Assembly: GCF_020524485.1 (NCBI RefSeq)
Contig: NZ_JAIVLF010000001.1
Location: forward strand, 186,001 to 250,000
Reading direction: 5' to 3'
DNA from: Novosphingobium profundi
GTDB taxonomy: Bacteria; Pseudomonadota; Alphaproteobacteria; Sphingomonadales; Sphingomonadaceae
Length of the DNA stretch: 64,000 nt
This document shows positions 45,055 to 54,114 of the stretch, in pieces. Within the stretch, counting starts at the first letter, position 1. The number at the start of each line of letters is the position of its first letter. The position numbers were made by a program, and so were the translations under genes. Under the pieces are notes generated by a model. That model did not search any database. It saw only the letters and a program-made list of their open reading frames with translations, and was not told where the DNA came from.

Positions 45055-46613
45055 GCGCGGCGGATAGCGTGGAGGTACAAGCGCAGGGGCGTCTGCGCTT
45101 CTGGGTGACGCTGGTGGGGCTTTTGATGACCACCGCGCTCGCCTCGCTCGACAATTTCATCATCAACCCCGCGCTGCCGCTCATCGTCAGCGAGTTCGGC
45201 GGGCTGGAGCGCCTCTCCTGGGTGATGACCGCCTTCATGCTGGCCTCGACGGTGACGATGCCGCTCTACGGCAAGTTCAGCGACATCCATGGGCGGCGCG
45301 CGCTGTTCACGGTCTCGATCACGTTCTTCCTTCTGGGCTCCCTGCTGTGCGGCCTGGCTGGCTCGATGCTCCAGCTGATCCTCTTTCGCGCGGTGCAGGG
45401 GCTGGGGGCAGGGGGCGTGCAGGTGCTGGCGATGACGACCATGGGTGACATCGTCAGCCCGCGCGAGCGGCCGCGTTACCAGGGCCTCTTCAACCTCACC
45501 AATCTGCTCGCCGGGATTGCCGGGCCGGTGGTGGGAGGCGCGGTGACGCAAGTCTGGGGATGGCGCTGGGTGTTCTACATCAACCTGCCGATTGGCGCGC
45601 TGGCGCTGGCGGTCCTGTGGTTCGTCCTGCCGCGCCGTCTTGCCCATCGCCGCGAGCACGTGATCGACTTTCCCGGCATTGCCCTGCTGGTGGTCGGCAC
45701 GGTCAGCTTCCTGCTGCTTTTGGGCGCGCTGGAGGGAACACGCGCGGCCTCTGTCTGGGAAATGGCGGGCATGGCGCTGGCCTGCATCGGCGCCTTCGCG
45801 CTGCTGGTCTGGCAGGAGCGGCGCTCGGCGGAGCCCATCCTCGCGGTCGGTATGCTGGCGAACCCGGTCTTTGCCCGCACGGTCCTGTCGAGCGCGATGA
45901 TCGGCCTCGCCTTCTTCGGCTCCTCGGTCTACCTGCCGCTGTTCTTTCAGATGGTGGGCGGGCTCTCCACCGCGCAGTCCGGGCTGATGCTGCTGCCTCA
46001 TGTGATCGCGGGCACCGCGGTCTCTCTGATCGGGGGGCAGATCATCGCGCGCACCGGACGCTACAAGGCGCCCATCGTGGGCGGCATGGCGCTTCTGGCC
46101 TGCGGGTTTTTCTGCCTCGCCGCCGTCACGCGTCTGGAGCTAGGACTGCCCGCCTGGATCGTGAGCTGCATGATGATGGGGGCAGGCGGCGGGCTGTGCA
46201 TGCCCAACCTGATGGTCGCGCTCCAGAACACCGTCCCGCGCGAGGACCTGGGGCTTGGCACCTCCTCGATGCAGTTCTGCAACCAGCTGGCGGCCGTGGC
46301 CGGAGTGGGCATTGCCGGGCTGATCCTCTCGCAGCAGATCCGGGCAAATGCGCTCGCCTGGTTCCCGGCCGAGCGGGTGGAGGAGGTCGTCAGCCAGGGC
46401 GCGGTGCTGGCGCGCACACTGGGCCCGGAAGGTCTCTCCCGCCTTGCGCAGGTCTACGAGAATGCCTTCCTTGTGAACTTCGCAATGGGGGGCGTGCTGA
46501 CCGTGCTGGCCGCGCTGGTCGCCACGCGCATTCCCCAGATCCGCCTGTCCGAGCGGATCGGAGGCGGCCCTGCTCCAGCCCGTTCGCCCGAGGCTCCGGT
46601 CGCCGCACGCTGA
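45051..46613 (+). CDS. DHA2-family (14-helix) drug:H+ antiporter-like MFS transporter
   Basis: A 520-residue membrane protein with about 14 hydrophobic segments. It has the DHA2 motif LASLDNFIINPALPLIVSEF in helix 1, YGKFSDIHGRRALFTVSI in loop 2-3 and RAVQGLGAGGVQVLAMTTMG in helix 4. The family exports hydrophobic toxic compounds. It is coupled to the preceding MFS gene and ends 24 bases before a strong terminator. Export of toxic substrate or intermediates is a plausible role. No EmrA-type membrane-fusion partner is adjacent. Confidence 0.92.
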   Translation: MSAADSVEVQAQGRLRFWVTLVGLLMTTALASLDNFIINPALPLIVSEFGGLERLSWVMTAFMLASTVTMPLYGKFSDIHGRRALFTVSITFFLLGSLLCGLAGSMLQLILFRAVQGLGAGGVQVLAMTTMGDIVSPRERPRYQGLFNLTNLLAGIAGPVVGGAVTQVWGWRWVFYINLPIGALALAVLWFVLPRRLAHRREHVIDFPGIALLVVGTVSFLLLLGALEGTRAASVWEMAGMALACIGAFALLVWQERRSAEPILAVGMLANPVFARTVLSSAMIGLAFFGSSVYLPLFFQMVGGLSTAQSGLMLLPHVIAGTAVSLIGGQIIARTGRYKAPIVGGMALLACGFFCLAAVTRLELGLPAWIVSCMMMGAGGGLCMPNLMVALQNTVPREDLGLGTSSMQFCNQLAAVAGVGIAGLILSQQIRANALAWFPAERVEEVVSQGAVLARTLGPEGLSRLAQVYENAFLVNFAMGGVLTVLAALVATRIPQIRLSERIGGGPAPARSPEAPVAAR

Positions 46614-46637
46614 CCTCCCAGGCCCTGCGCGCGCGAA

Positions 46638-46669
46638 AAAGCCCGGAAGGATCTCTCCTTCCGGGCTTT
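46638..46669. terminator. Strong bidirectional rho-independent terminator
   Basis: AAAGCCCGGAAGGA-TCTC-TCCTTCCGGGCTTT is a perfect 14-base stem with a 4-base loop. It is A-flanked on the left and T-ended on the right, and lies between the convergent DHA2 transporter and mqo genes. Confidence 0.92.
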
Positions 46670-46694
46670 CCCGTGGGTGACTGGTCTGTGTGCC

Positions 46695-48383
46695 TTAAAG
46701 CGCCTGCATCTCAGAGTTGAGATTGCCCGGGGCGGGCGCGTTGTCGTTGGCCGGGGCCTTCGCGTCCTTGGCGCCCTTAAGGTCTTCCGGGACCGTGATG
46801 TAGGGCAGCTTGAGCGCGTCGCTGGTGGTCTTGCGGATGCGGTTTACCAGCGCGGGGTCATCGTTCAGGACCTTGTCCTGCGCCGGGTAGATCGCGTCGA
46901 GCTTGCCCTTCCAGCGGCCTGCAACCTGGTCCGGAAAGACCTTCTTGAGGACGTTGTAGGCAATCGAGGGCGAGGTCGAGGCGCCGGGCGAGGCGCCCAG
47001 CAGCGCGGCGATCGAGGCGTCCTTGGCCGAGACGATCTCGGTGCCGAACTGCAGGATCGCGCCCTTCTCGGGATCGTTCTTGATGATCTGGACGCGCTGG
47101 CCCGCAGTAATCAGCTTCCAGTCCGAACGCTGCGCCTTGGGGAAGTACTGCGCGAGCTGCTTCTGGCGGTCCTCATCGGTGAGGGCGGCCTGGTCGGCAA
47201 GGTAGGAGACGAGGTTGAAATTGTCCGCACCGACCTTGAGCATGGTGCCCACGTTGTTGTCGTAGACCGAGGAGAACAGGTCCCACCACGAGCCGTTCTT
47301 GAGGAACTTGGTGCTCTGCAGCGCGAAGGGGCCGAACAGGACGTAGTTCTTGCCGTCGATCTTGCGCGCATCGATATGCGGGACCGACATCGGGGGCGAG
47401 CCTTCGTCCGCCATGCCGTAGGCCTTGACGTTGTGGCGGTCGGCGATCCGGGGATCGTCCATCACCAGGAACTGGCCGCCAACCGGGAAGCCGCCGTAGA
47501 TCTTGCCTTCGGGAATGCCCGAAAGCTGCAGCAGCTTGAGCGCCGCGCCGCCGGCCCCGATGAAGACGAAGCGCGACTTGATCGTGTGATTCTCGTTCGC
47601 TGCGAGGTCGTGCACGGTCACGTTCCAGGTCTTGTCCGCGTTCTGGTGCAGGCCGCGGACCTCGTTGGAGAGGTGCATGTGGAAGCGCGGGTTGCGGCGC
47701 AGGCCATCGGCCAGACCACGCGTGATCGCGCCGTAGTTGACGTCGGTGCCCAGCGGCATGAACGTCGCGCCGACCTTCTCGGCCGGGTCTCGCCCATCCA
47801 TCAGGATCGGGGCCCAGTCGGCGATCTGCTTGGGGTCGGTGCTGAACTCCATGCCATAGAACATCGGGTTCGCGGTCAGCGCTTCCCAGCGCTTGCGCAG
47901 GAATTCGATGCGCTTTTCGCCGAAGACGACGGCCATGTGGGGGGTGGGGTTGATGAAGGTGGAGGGCTCGGGAAGGTTGCCCAGTTCCACTTCATGCGCC
48001 CAGAACTGGCGCGACTTCTCGAATTCGCTGACCGTCTTGACGGCCTTGTCGATGTTGATCGAACCGTCGGGCATCTCGGGGGTGTAGTTCATCTCGGCAT
48101 AGCCCGAGTGACCGGTGCCCGCGTTGTTCCACCCGTTCGAGCTTTCCTCGGCGACCTGGTCGAGGCGTTCGTAGAGGTGCACGTCCCAGGTCGGTTCGAG
48201 CTCCTGCAGGTAGGTGGCGAGCGTCACGCTCATGATGCCCCCGCCGATCAGGACGACGTCGACCGGCTCTTCGTTCTCGGCCTCGGGGGTGCCGCCCCAG
48301 CTGACCGGGCGCAGCAGGAACACGGCTGCGGCCACAAGGCAGACGGCCACGAGGCCGCCGACGATCTTGAGAGCTTTTTTCAT
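46695..48383 (-). CDS. mqo: Malate:quinone oxidoreductase
   Basis: A 562-residue membrane-associated FAD enzyme oxidising malate to oxaloacetate with quinone as acceptor, bypassing NAD-linked malate dehydrogenase. An N-terminal hydrophobic segment (about 5-25) precedes [20 protein letters not shown], the family's dinucleotide motif. [20 protein letters not shown] and the central [13 protein letters not shown] are highly characteristic of Mqo. An Ala/Pro/Asn-rich tail follows the core. Length is somewhat above the usual 490-550 because of the N-terminal anchor and tail. It is monocistronic, with an AT-rich promoter region upstream and a strong terminator downstream. Confidence 0.95.
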   Translation of the reverse strand: MKKALKIVGGLVAVCLVAAAVFLLRPVSWGGTPEAENEEPVDVVLIGGGIMSVTLATYLQELEPTWDVHLYERLDQVAEESSNGWNNAGTGHSGYAEMNYTPEMPDGSINIDKAVKTVSEFEKSRQFWAHEVELGNLPEPSTFINPTPHMAVVFGEKRIEFLRKRWEALTANPMFYGMEFSTDPKQIADWAPILMDGRDPAEKVGATFMPLGTDVNYGAITRGLADGLRRNPRFHMHLSNEVRGLHQNADKTWNVTVHDLAANENHTIKSRFVFIGAGGAALKLLQLSGIPEGKIYGGFPVGGQFLVMDDPRIADRHNVKAYGMADEGSPPMSVPHIDARKIDGKNYVLFGPFALQSTKFLKNGSWWDLFSSVYDNNVGTMLKVGADNFNLVSYLADQAALTDEDRQKQLAQYFPKAQRSDWKLITAGQRVQIIKNDPEKGAILQFGTEIVSAKDASIAALLGASPGASTSPSIAYNVLKKVFPDQVAGRWKGKLDAIYPAQDKVLNDDPALVNRIRKTTSDALKLPYITVPEDLKGAKDAKAPANDNAPAPGNLNSEMQAL

Positions 48384-48685
48384 GCGCGCCTCGCTGCGGG
48401 CTGCACCCGTTTGGAGGAGGCGATGGGGGGCGTGGTGAACATCGTGTCTCTTCTCTGCTGACCCTGGGAGGGGGAATGCCTGGTGCGCGGTATGAGCGTC
48501 CCGGGACGTTCGCCGCGTGTGATGGCCGCCCTATCCCCATCGCTCTGGCGGAGGTCAAACCGATTCGAGATTGATGTAAGTATTTGAAAATAAATTAATT
48601 AGTTTAGCGCAGGAGGCGCATTTGTGCATATTTCAGGCCGATATCCCGGGGTGTGCGTCAAAATATGCACAACTGGGGCGCAGTG
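48384..48685. promoter_or_regulatory. mqo promoter region with a long inverted repeat
   Basis: This 302-base gap lies between mqo and apbE, both on the minus strand. It contains an AT-rich block at 48570-48605, the probable mqo promoter. It also has a perfect 12-base inverted repeat, TTGTGCATATTT (48622-48633) and AAATATGCACAA (48661-48672), 27 bases apart. The repeat begins 14 bases past the apbE stop. It could be a terminator stem with a large loop or a two-site operator for mqo. Confidence 0.55.
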
Positions 48686-49576
48686 TCATTCCATCATGCG
48701 CGCCAGGGCAGGGCTGATCCATTCCACGATTTCCTCGCCGCGGCGGACGAGCGCGCGGACCGCAAGGTTCTCGCGCGTGGCGAGCGCCTCGATTTCGGAC
48801 AGGGGCAGGACGCCGAGCGCGGTGGCCCAGCCATCCGCGCGCATCGTCGTCTGCTCGATCACGCTGAGCGCCAGGACATGGTGGACGGGCTGGCCGTCGC
48901 GCGGGTCGATCGTGTGGCACCCGCGCACGTAGTCGCCCGAGGTGGCGACAGCCTGCCCGCACAGCGCCAGCCGCAAGGGCGCGATGCCCTGCGCGAGGGC
49001 AGGCGGCGGGATTTCGAGTTCGACCCACCAGGGATCGCCATCGGGGCGCAGGCCGCGCCCGGCAAACTCGCCGCCGATCTCGACGAGGAAGTGGCGCAGG
49101 CCCGCCTCCTCCAGTGTCTGGGCGAGGGCATCGACGCCATACCCCTTGGCGATGCCCGAAAAGTCGAGGTGCAGTCCGCCGGGCTGGTAGAGCCGGGAGG
49201 TTTCGGCGTCCCATTCCAGCCGTGCCCAGCCCGAGACGGCGAGCGCGTCGGCAATGGCGTCCCGGGATGGCGGCTGGTGCGGGGCGGGGCGTGGCCCGAA
49301 CCCGTGCAGGTTCACGAGTACCCCGATGGCAGGGTCGAAGGTGCCTTCGCTGCGCGCGGCCAGGTCCAGCGCGGTGGCCATGACCTGCGCGAAATCGGGT
49401 CCGAGGGTGTGCCAGCTTCCCGCCTCCGCGCGGTTGAAGCGGGTGATGGCGCTGTCGCTTTCCCAGTGGCTGAGCTGGTCGATCAGCGTGTCGAGCCGTG
49501 CGTGCAGGAGCGCGGCGATTGTCGCGGGCGCGGTGCCTTCGCCCAGCAGGGCCTTCAGGCTCCAGCGCGTGCCCAT
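48686..49576 (-). CDS. apbE: FAD:protein FMN transferase (ApbE)
   Basis: A 296-residue (from this ATG) ApbE protein that attaches FMN to Thr/Ser in target motifs on extracytoplasmic proteins. Signatures: MGTRWSLKALLG at the start, SAITRFNR, LDFSGIAKGYGVDALAQTL, TIDPRDGQPVHHV and MRADGWATALGVL. The frame upstream of this ATG still reads protein-like (APVHALEGET immediately before MGTRW) for 42 codons, but has no ATG, GTG or TTG. A CTG at 49702-49700, overlapping the preceding stop, is the only near-cognate start. No lipobox or signal peptide is evident. It is last in the PepSY, DUF2271, DUF4198 unit, whose DUF2271 protein carries a likely target motif. Confidence 0.9.
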   Translation of the reverse strand: MGTRWSLKALLGEGTAPATIAALLHARLDTLIDQLSHWESDSAITRFNRAEAGSWHTLGPDFAQVMATALDLAARSEGTFDPAIGVLVNLHGFGPRPAPHQPPSRDAIADALAVSGWARLEWDAETSRLYQPGGLHLDFSGIAKGYGVDALAQTLEEAGLRHFLVEIGGEFAGRGLRPDGDPWWVELEIPPPALAQGIAPLRLALCGQAVATSGDYVRGCHTIDPRDGQPVHHVLALSVIEQTTMRADGWATALGVLPLSEIEALATRENLAVRALVRRGEEIVEWISPALARMME

Positions 49577-49698
49577 GGTCTCGCCCTCCAGGGCATGGAC
49601 CGGCGCGCCCTCGCGCCATCCGGTGAGGATGTCGGGCGAGATGTCGAGGGGGACGGCGATGCGGGCGCCGTCCTCCCCGGTGGTGTCGATCCTGGCGC

Positions 49699-50556
49699 TC
49701 AGGGGGCGACCACTTCGGCGGTGAAGGTGTAGCCCATGCGGCGCCTGGTCGCGCGCGGCTCGGCCGGGTTCGCATCCTCGGCCTTGGCGTCGATCCAGTA
49801 CATGCCCGGCGTCGGCCAGGCGATGGTGGCGATGCCGTCCGCGCCGGTCTCGACCGTGGTCACCATTTCGCTCGAACGGTACTGCTTGGAGCCCGGAACC
49901 GCAGTGACCTTGACCCCGGCGGCGGGCTTGCCGTCGATGAGGAAGCGGAAGCGGCCCGGCTCGTTCGCAACAAGGTCATCGGGGTGCGTCAGCGGCTGGA
50001 GTTCCAGGCCCTTGCCGGTCGGCGTGAAGGCGTCGGTATCGGGAATGCCCGAGGTCACGAAGGTGCCGTTGGTGCTGAGGTTCTCTGTCAGGTCGATATC
50101 GCTGGCGCCATCGGGGATCGCGTCGACGCCGTCCACGCGCTTGTCGCCGGGACGCGGACGCCCGCGTCCACCTACGCGCCATTCCTCACCGTTCAGCTTG
50201 AACGAGCCGAAGTAGCCCTGGCGCGTGACGCCCACCCACCAGGTGCCTTCCTGGTCGATGGCGACATCGAAGGTGCTGCGGTGGCGCGCCTTGGCGGCGT
50301 TGAGCATCTCGCCCTTGCTGCCGTCGGGCTTGACGATGGTGAGGATCTCGAGCGGCATGGCCACGTGATCGGGGTTGAACAGGTCGTTCGAGATCGCCCC
50401 GTCGAAGGAGATCGTCTGGTCGGTGCCCGAGAGCGTTGTCGCCGAGGGGACCAGCCAGAAGCGGTGCGCCGAGGCGGGGCTGGTCGTCAGCGCGAGCGAG
50501 GCCAGCGACAGCCCCGAGGCGAGCGCGAGGCGCGAGAAGAGAGTGCGGGAGTTCAT
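49699..50556 (-). CDS. DUF4198 periplasmic protein
   Basis: A 285-residue exported protein. The signal peptide is about 30 residues (LALASGLSLASLALTTSPASA), and the mature protein starts with HRFWLVPSATTLSG, the family's conserved His-x-hydrophobic opening. The rest is beta-rich, with an Ig/CNA-like C-terminal part (GIATIAWPTPGMYWIDAKAE). DUF4198 proteins cluster with metal-uptake genes and may bind a metal or its complex; this is a family association, not proof. It lies 63 bases after the DUF2271 gene and immediately before apbE. Confidence 0.87.
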   Translation of the reverse strand: MNSRTLFSRLALASGLSLASLALTTSPASAHRFWLVPSATTLSGTDQTISFDGAISNDLFNPDHVAMPLEILTIVKPDGSKGEMLNAAKARHRSTFDVAIDQEGTWWVGVTRQGYFGSFKLNGEEWRVGGRGRPRPGDKRVDGVDAIPDGASDIDLTENLSTNGTFVTSGIPDTDAFTPTGKGLELQPLTHPDDLVANEPGRFRFLIDGKPAAGVKVTAVPGSKQYRSSEMVTTVETGADGIATIAWPTPGMYWIDAKAEDANPAEPRATRRRMGYTFTAEVVAP

Positions 50557-50619
50557 GGCAGAACCTTTCTGGGCCCTTTCCCGGGCCGGTACGTGACAGG
50601 AAATGGGAAGCGGACGTCG

Positions 50620-51117
50620 TCAGCGGATGGTGATGGCGCCAAGCTCGGTCTTGCCCGAGGCCGTGCCCTTGGCGCCGGGCACGGTGATCGGCAGCGAGAC
50701 GATCTCGCGGCCTCCGGTCTCACGCGCCGCCTCGACCTTGAGGACATAGGCGCCCTTGGGAAGATTGGCGGGGAGGGGAATGTCGTAGGAGCCGGGCGTG
50801 CGGGTTGCCCCGCTCACACCGTCCGCCGGGAGTTTTAGACGCCGACCGCCCTTGCGCCACCAGGTGCGCAGGTCCGTCAGCCACTTGGTGCCCGGTTCCG
50901 CGCCTTTCTTCTTGATGTCGTACCACACGAAGATCGTGCGTGCCGCGCCGCCCGTCTCGGGTTCGAGCCAGGCCGCGACATAGGGCGCATGGTACTCGGC
51001 GACCTTGATGCGCGGGATGGTGACGCGGATCGTCTCGGCGTTCGCCGGGACGGCCAAGGCGCTGGCCGCACCTGCGACAAGGGCGGTGGCGCCGGTGGTA
51101 GTTGCAAGCCGTGGCAT
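50620..51117 (-). CDS. DUF2271 periplasmic protein with ApbE-type flavinylation motif
   Basis: A 165-residue exported protein with a signal peptide of about 28 residues (ALAVPANA). The DUF2271 core follows (RVTIPRIKVAEYHAPYVAAW, FVWYDIKKKG, LRTWWRKGG). Residues 99-105 read D-G-V-S-G-A-T, matching the D-x-x-[ST]-G-A-[TS] signature recognised by ApbE, so Thr105 is a probable FMN attachment site. It lies 24 bases after the PepSY gene, with DUF4198 and apbE downstream, suggesting a flavin electron carrier fed by the PepSY membrane protein. The covalent FMN is predicted from motif and context. Confidence 0.88.
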   Translation of the reverse strand: MPRLATTTGATALVAGAASALAVPANAETIRVTIPRIKVAEYHAPYVAAWLEPETGGAARTIFVWYDIKKKGAEPGTKWLTDLRTWWRKGGRRLKLPADGVSGATRTPGSYDIPLPANLPKGAYVLKVEAARETGGREIVSLPITVPGAKGTASGKTELGAITIR

Positions 51118-51141
51118 CGTGCAAAAAGCCTTTCGCTCGGA

Positions 51142-51828
51142 TCAGTGGATGAAGAGAAGCGCAACCGCGAGCGGGATCACGAGGCCGAGGCCGGTCAGCG
51201 GCCAGGTCAGCGGGCGGTTGCGCGCGTGGAGTTGCAGGAGGACGAGGCCGGTCAGGGTGAAGACCAGGCACGCAAAGGCGAAGAGGTCGATGAACCAGCC
51301 CCAGGCCGAGCCGGTGTTGCGGCCCTTGTGGAGATCGTTGAGGTAGGAGAGCCAGCCCCTGTCGGTGCGTTCGGCCAGGACCTCGCCGGTTTCGGTGTCG
51401 ATGCTGACCCAGGCGTCGCTGCCGGGGCCGGGCATGGCAAGGTAGATCTCGCCCGGCGCGCTCCAGTCGGCTTCGATCCCGGCTGTGGCGAGGCCGGTGA
51501 TGTCGCGCACGGCGGCTGCGACGGGCGGGGGCAGCGGGCGGGCCTGGGTGTCTTCGGTGTCCAGCAGGCGCAGCGTCTGGCTCGAGAGGGCGCCCTCCAT
51601 TTCGGCGCGCACGGGCTCGGCCGGGATGTCGGCGGCGTGGTTGAGGGTGAAGCCGGTGACGGTGAAGAGCAGCATGCCCACGAGCGAGAGCGCGGCGCTG
51701 ATCCAGTGCCAGGTGTGGAGCTGCTTCATCCAGAAGGCGCGGGCCTTGCGAGGGCGACGTGCCGTACCCGGGGTTGGGGCCGGAGCTGTGTGGCGCGTTC
51801 CTTTCGCCTCGCTGGTCCTTGCGTGCAT
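51142..51828 (-). CDS. PepSY-associated transmembrane protein
   Basis: A 228-residue inner-membrane protein. Transmembrane helices lie at about 42-63, 177-201 and 209-226, with a periplasmic PepSY-like domain between the first two. Conserved His residues in HTWHW (38-41) and LNDLHKGR (His167) could ligate haem, as in PepSY-type reductases. The ATG at 51828 follows GGAAGGACCCCC; an earlier TTG/ATG region is unlikely. A Fur-like box lies 54 bases upstream. It is the first gene of the PepSY, DUF2271, DUF4198, ApbE operon. Trans-membrane electron transfer for periplasmic iron reduction is the leading hypothesis. Confidence 0.88.
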   Translation of the reverse strand: MHARTSEAKGTRHTAPAPTPGTARRPRKARAFWMKQLHTWHWISAALSLVGMLLFTVTGFTLNHAADIPAEPVRAEMEGALSSQTLRLLDTEDTQARPLPPPVAAAVRDITGLATAGIEADWSAPGEIYLAMPGPGSDAWVSIDTETGEVLAERTDRGWLSYLNDLHKGRNTGSAWGWFIDLFAFACLVFTLTGLVLLQLHARNRPLTWPLTGLGLVIPLAVALLFIH

Positions 51829-51881
51829 GGGGGTCCTTCCGGTGCGGTGTGATGGTCCTGTCGGGGGAAGGACTATCATTT

Positions 51882-51900
51882 ATTGCGAATATTTCGCAAT
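51882..51900. promoter_or_regulatory. Fur-like palindrome upstream of the PepSY operon
   Basis: ATTGCGAATATTTCGCAAT has 8-base arms around TAT. It differs by one base from the 7-1-7 form TGCGAAT-N-ATTCGCA found upstream of the TonB receptor. It lies 54 bases before the PepSY start. Confidence 0.7.
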
Positions 51901-51961
51901 AGCGAGTGCAGCCGATGGGCATCGGGTGCAACCCTCAAGAATGAATACCCCGTATTCAGGG

Positions 51962-51999
51962 GGGGCGTATCCCGGCCCGCGTGTCCCGGGATACGCCCC
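51962..51999 (-). terminator. Strong hairpin terminator after the TonB receptor
   Basis: GGGGCGTATCCCGG and CCGGGATACGCCCC form a perfect 14-base stem with a 10-base loop, 9 bases past the receptor stop on the minus strand. No T-run is visible. It separates the receptor transcript from the PepSY operon. Confidence 0.75.
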
Positions 52000-52008
52000 T
52001 GCGTGCTC

Positions 52009-54114
52009 TTAGAAGTCCACCATCAGCGAAGCGCTGAAGCGGCGGCCGTCGAGGACATAGGCAAAGCCGTCCTCGGGCGTGACCTGCTTGTTGGTGACGT
52101 TGTAGACGCCCAGGTTCACGCGCAGGCCGTCCTTGGGCTCGATGTTGAAGCCCAGATTGTAGAAGGTGTAGGGCGCGTAGGTGAAGCCGTTGGTCTGCGA
52201 CCCGCTCGAATTGGTCGAGCGCCCCGAGGTGCGCCCACGGTAGTTGAGCTGGCCCCAGGCCCGGATCATGTCATTGAGATCCCAGTCCAGCGAGGCGTTG
52301 AACATGTGCTTGGGAATGTCGTTGAGCGGACGTCCCTCGTTGTCGCCCGAGGTCTGCTCGGTGTGGGAGTAGGTGTAGCTGTGGCGGTAGCGCAGGCCGT
52401 CGATCACGCGCCAGTCCAGCGTCCATTCGACGCCCTTGAGTTCGGCGGTGTCGACGTTGATGTAGCTGGTGTAGCCGAACTGGTGCGCGGGGTAGGTCGT
52501 ACCGTTGTATTCGCAGACCTGGTCGGCCTCGCAGATGCGGCCCGTGCGCATCAGCTTGTCTTTGAAGTTGCTCTGGTAGGCCGTGACGCTGGAGGAAACG
52601 CCGAGGTCGTGGTTCACGTAGCTGACGCCCGCCTCGTAGTTCACCGTCTTCTCGGGCATCAGGTCGGGGTTGCCGATGATGACGCCCCCGCGCGAGATCG
52701 AGCCGAAATCGGTCGCCGCGCGGCGCAGGCTCGGCACCTTGTAGCCGGTGGTCACGCCCCCCTTGACGGTGAGGTTGCCGGTGGCCCGGAACACGGCGTA
52801 GGCCTTGGGGCTGAAGCGCGTGCCGAAGGCGCCGCTGTGGTCGACGCGCCCGCTCAGCAGGATCGAGAGGTCATCGACGATCTCCCAGTTGTCCTCCAGG
52901 AACGCGGCGTACTGGTTGCGGGTCATCGAGACGATGTCGGTCGGCACGACCATGCCGGGCAGGTTGAGACCGTTGGTGGCGCCATCTTCCAGGCTTTCGT
53001 GGAAGTAGTTGACGCCGGCCACGATCTTGTGGCGCTCCAGGCTGATCGCCATCTGCGAATTGGCCACCAGCGTGTCGAAATCGACGCCGTTGCCCGTCTC
53101 CGCGTTGGTGCGGGTGGGGTTGGAGGACTTGTCGTAGGTGACGTAGGAGTTCCAGATGAGGTCGCCGTAGGTGCCCTCGTGGGTGGCGAAGAAGTTGTCG
53201 CGCAGGGTCTTGGTGAACGTCAGGTCGTCGTCCTCGGCCAGGCTCTTGCCCGGCGTCGAGGTGCGCTCCTGGATGGTGTGGGTGCCCCCTGCCGTGAAGG
53301 TGTTGTCATCGTCGAGGCGCAGGCTGAGCTTGGCGCCGACATTGCGGCGCTTGAATTCGGGATCGGCCGCAGCGCTGTCTCCCCCGCCCACGAAGTCGGA
53401 TTCGTCCTGGTAACGCACGCCGCCGGTGAACTGGACCGAGAGGCGGTCGCGGATCAGCGGCACGTTGAGCGCGAGGCTGGCGTTGATGCCGTCGTTGGTG
53501 ACGTCATTGCCGGGACCTGCCTTGATGTACTCGGTGGAGAAGCTGCCGCCGAATTCGTTGATGACCTTCTTGGTGATGACGTTGATGACGCCGCCAATGG
53601 CGTCCGAGCCGTAGAGCGAGGAGGCCGGGCCGCGGATGACCTCGATGCGCTCGATCGAATCGAGCGGAGGCAGGAAGTTGATCGGGGTGCCCGCCTGCTG
53701 GCCGTTGAGGCCGAAGGCCTGGTTGTCCTGCACGCGGCGCCCATCGATCAGGAACAGCGTGTAGTCCGAACTCATGCCGCGGATCATCACCGACTGCTCG
53801 ACACCGCCGCCCTGGATGTGGACCCCCGGCACGTTCATCAGCACGTCGGTGATGTCGGTGTAGGAGCGCTGCTTGATCTCGTCGGCGGTGATGACCGAAA
53901 TGGTCGCAGGCGCGTCCTGGACATTGAGTTCGTAGCCCGTGGCCGAAACCACGATGTCCGCCGGGGCGGCCTCGTCCCGGTTCATGCCTACCGACTGCGC
54001 ATTGGCTGCGGTCGCGGCGTCCGCAGCGGCATCGGCCGCATGGCCCTGTGCCGGCAGCAGAGCCAGCGCGAGCAGCGAGGCGGTGGAAAGGATGTGGCGG
54101 TTGGTCTTCGGCAT
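52009..54114 (-). CDS. TonB-dependent receptor, siderophore/metal type (FepA/CirA-like)
   Basis: A 701-residue receptor. The signal peptide ends at about residue 26 (PAQGHA). The plug begins with DIVVSATGYELNVQDAPATI and has VEQSVMIRGMSSDYTLFLID, IERIEVIRGPASSLYGSDAI and GVINVITKKV, all typical of colicin-I/enterobactin-type receptors. The barrel ends in the aromatic RRFSASLMVDF. The length fits siderophore receptors. Two Fur-like boxes lie 124-160 bases upstream, and the PepSY/DUF2271 operon follows. Iron-chelate or other metal-complex uptake under iron limitation is the best reading. Confidence 0.92.
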   Translation of the reverse strand: MPKTNRHILSTASLLALALLPAQGHAADAAADAATAANAQSVGMNRDEAAPADIVVSATGYELNVQDAPATISVITADEIKQRSYTDITDVLMNVPGVHIQGGGVEQSVMIRGMSSDYTLFLIDGRRVQDNQAFGLNGQQAGTPINFLPPLDSIERIEVIRGPASSLYGSDAIGGVINVITKKVINEFGGSFSTEYIKAGPGNDVTNDGINASLALNVPLIRDRLSVQFTGGVRYQDESDFVGGGDSAAADPEFKRRNVGAKLSLRLDDDNTFTAGGTHTIQERTSTPGKSLAEDDDLTFTKTLRDNFFATHEGTYGDLIWNSYVTYDKSSNPTRTNAETGNGVDFDTLVANSQMAISLERHKIVAGVNYFHESLEDGATNGLNLPGMVVPTDIVSMTRNQYAAFLEDNWEIVDDLSILLSGRVDHSGAFGTRFSPKAYAVFRATGNLTVKGGVTTGYKVPSLRRAATDFGSISRGGVIIGNPDLMPEKTVNYEAGVSYVNHDLGVSSSVTAYQSNFKDKLMRTGRICEADQVCEYNGTTYPAHQFGYTSYINVDTAELKGVEWTLDWRVIDGLRYRHSYTYSHTEQTSGDNEGRPLNDIPKHMFNASLDWDLNDMIRAWGQLNYRGRTSGRSTNSSGSQTNGFTYAPYTFYNLGFNIEPKDGLRVNLGVYNVTNKQVTPEDGFAYVLDGRRFSASLMVDF

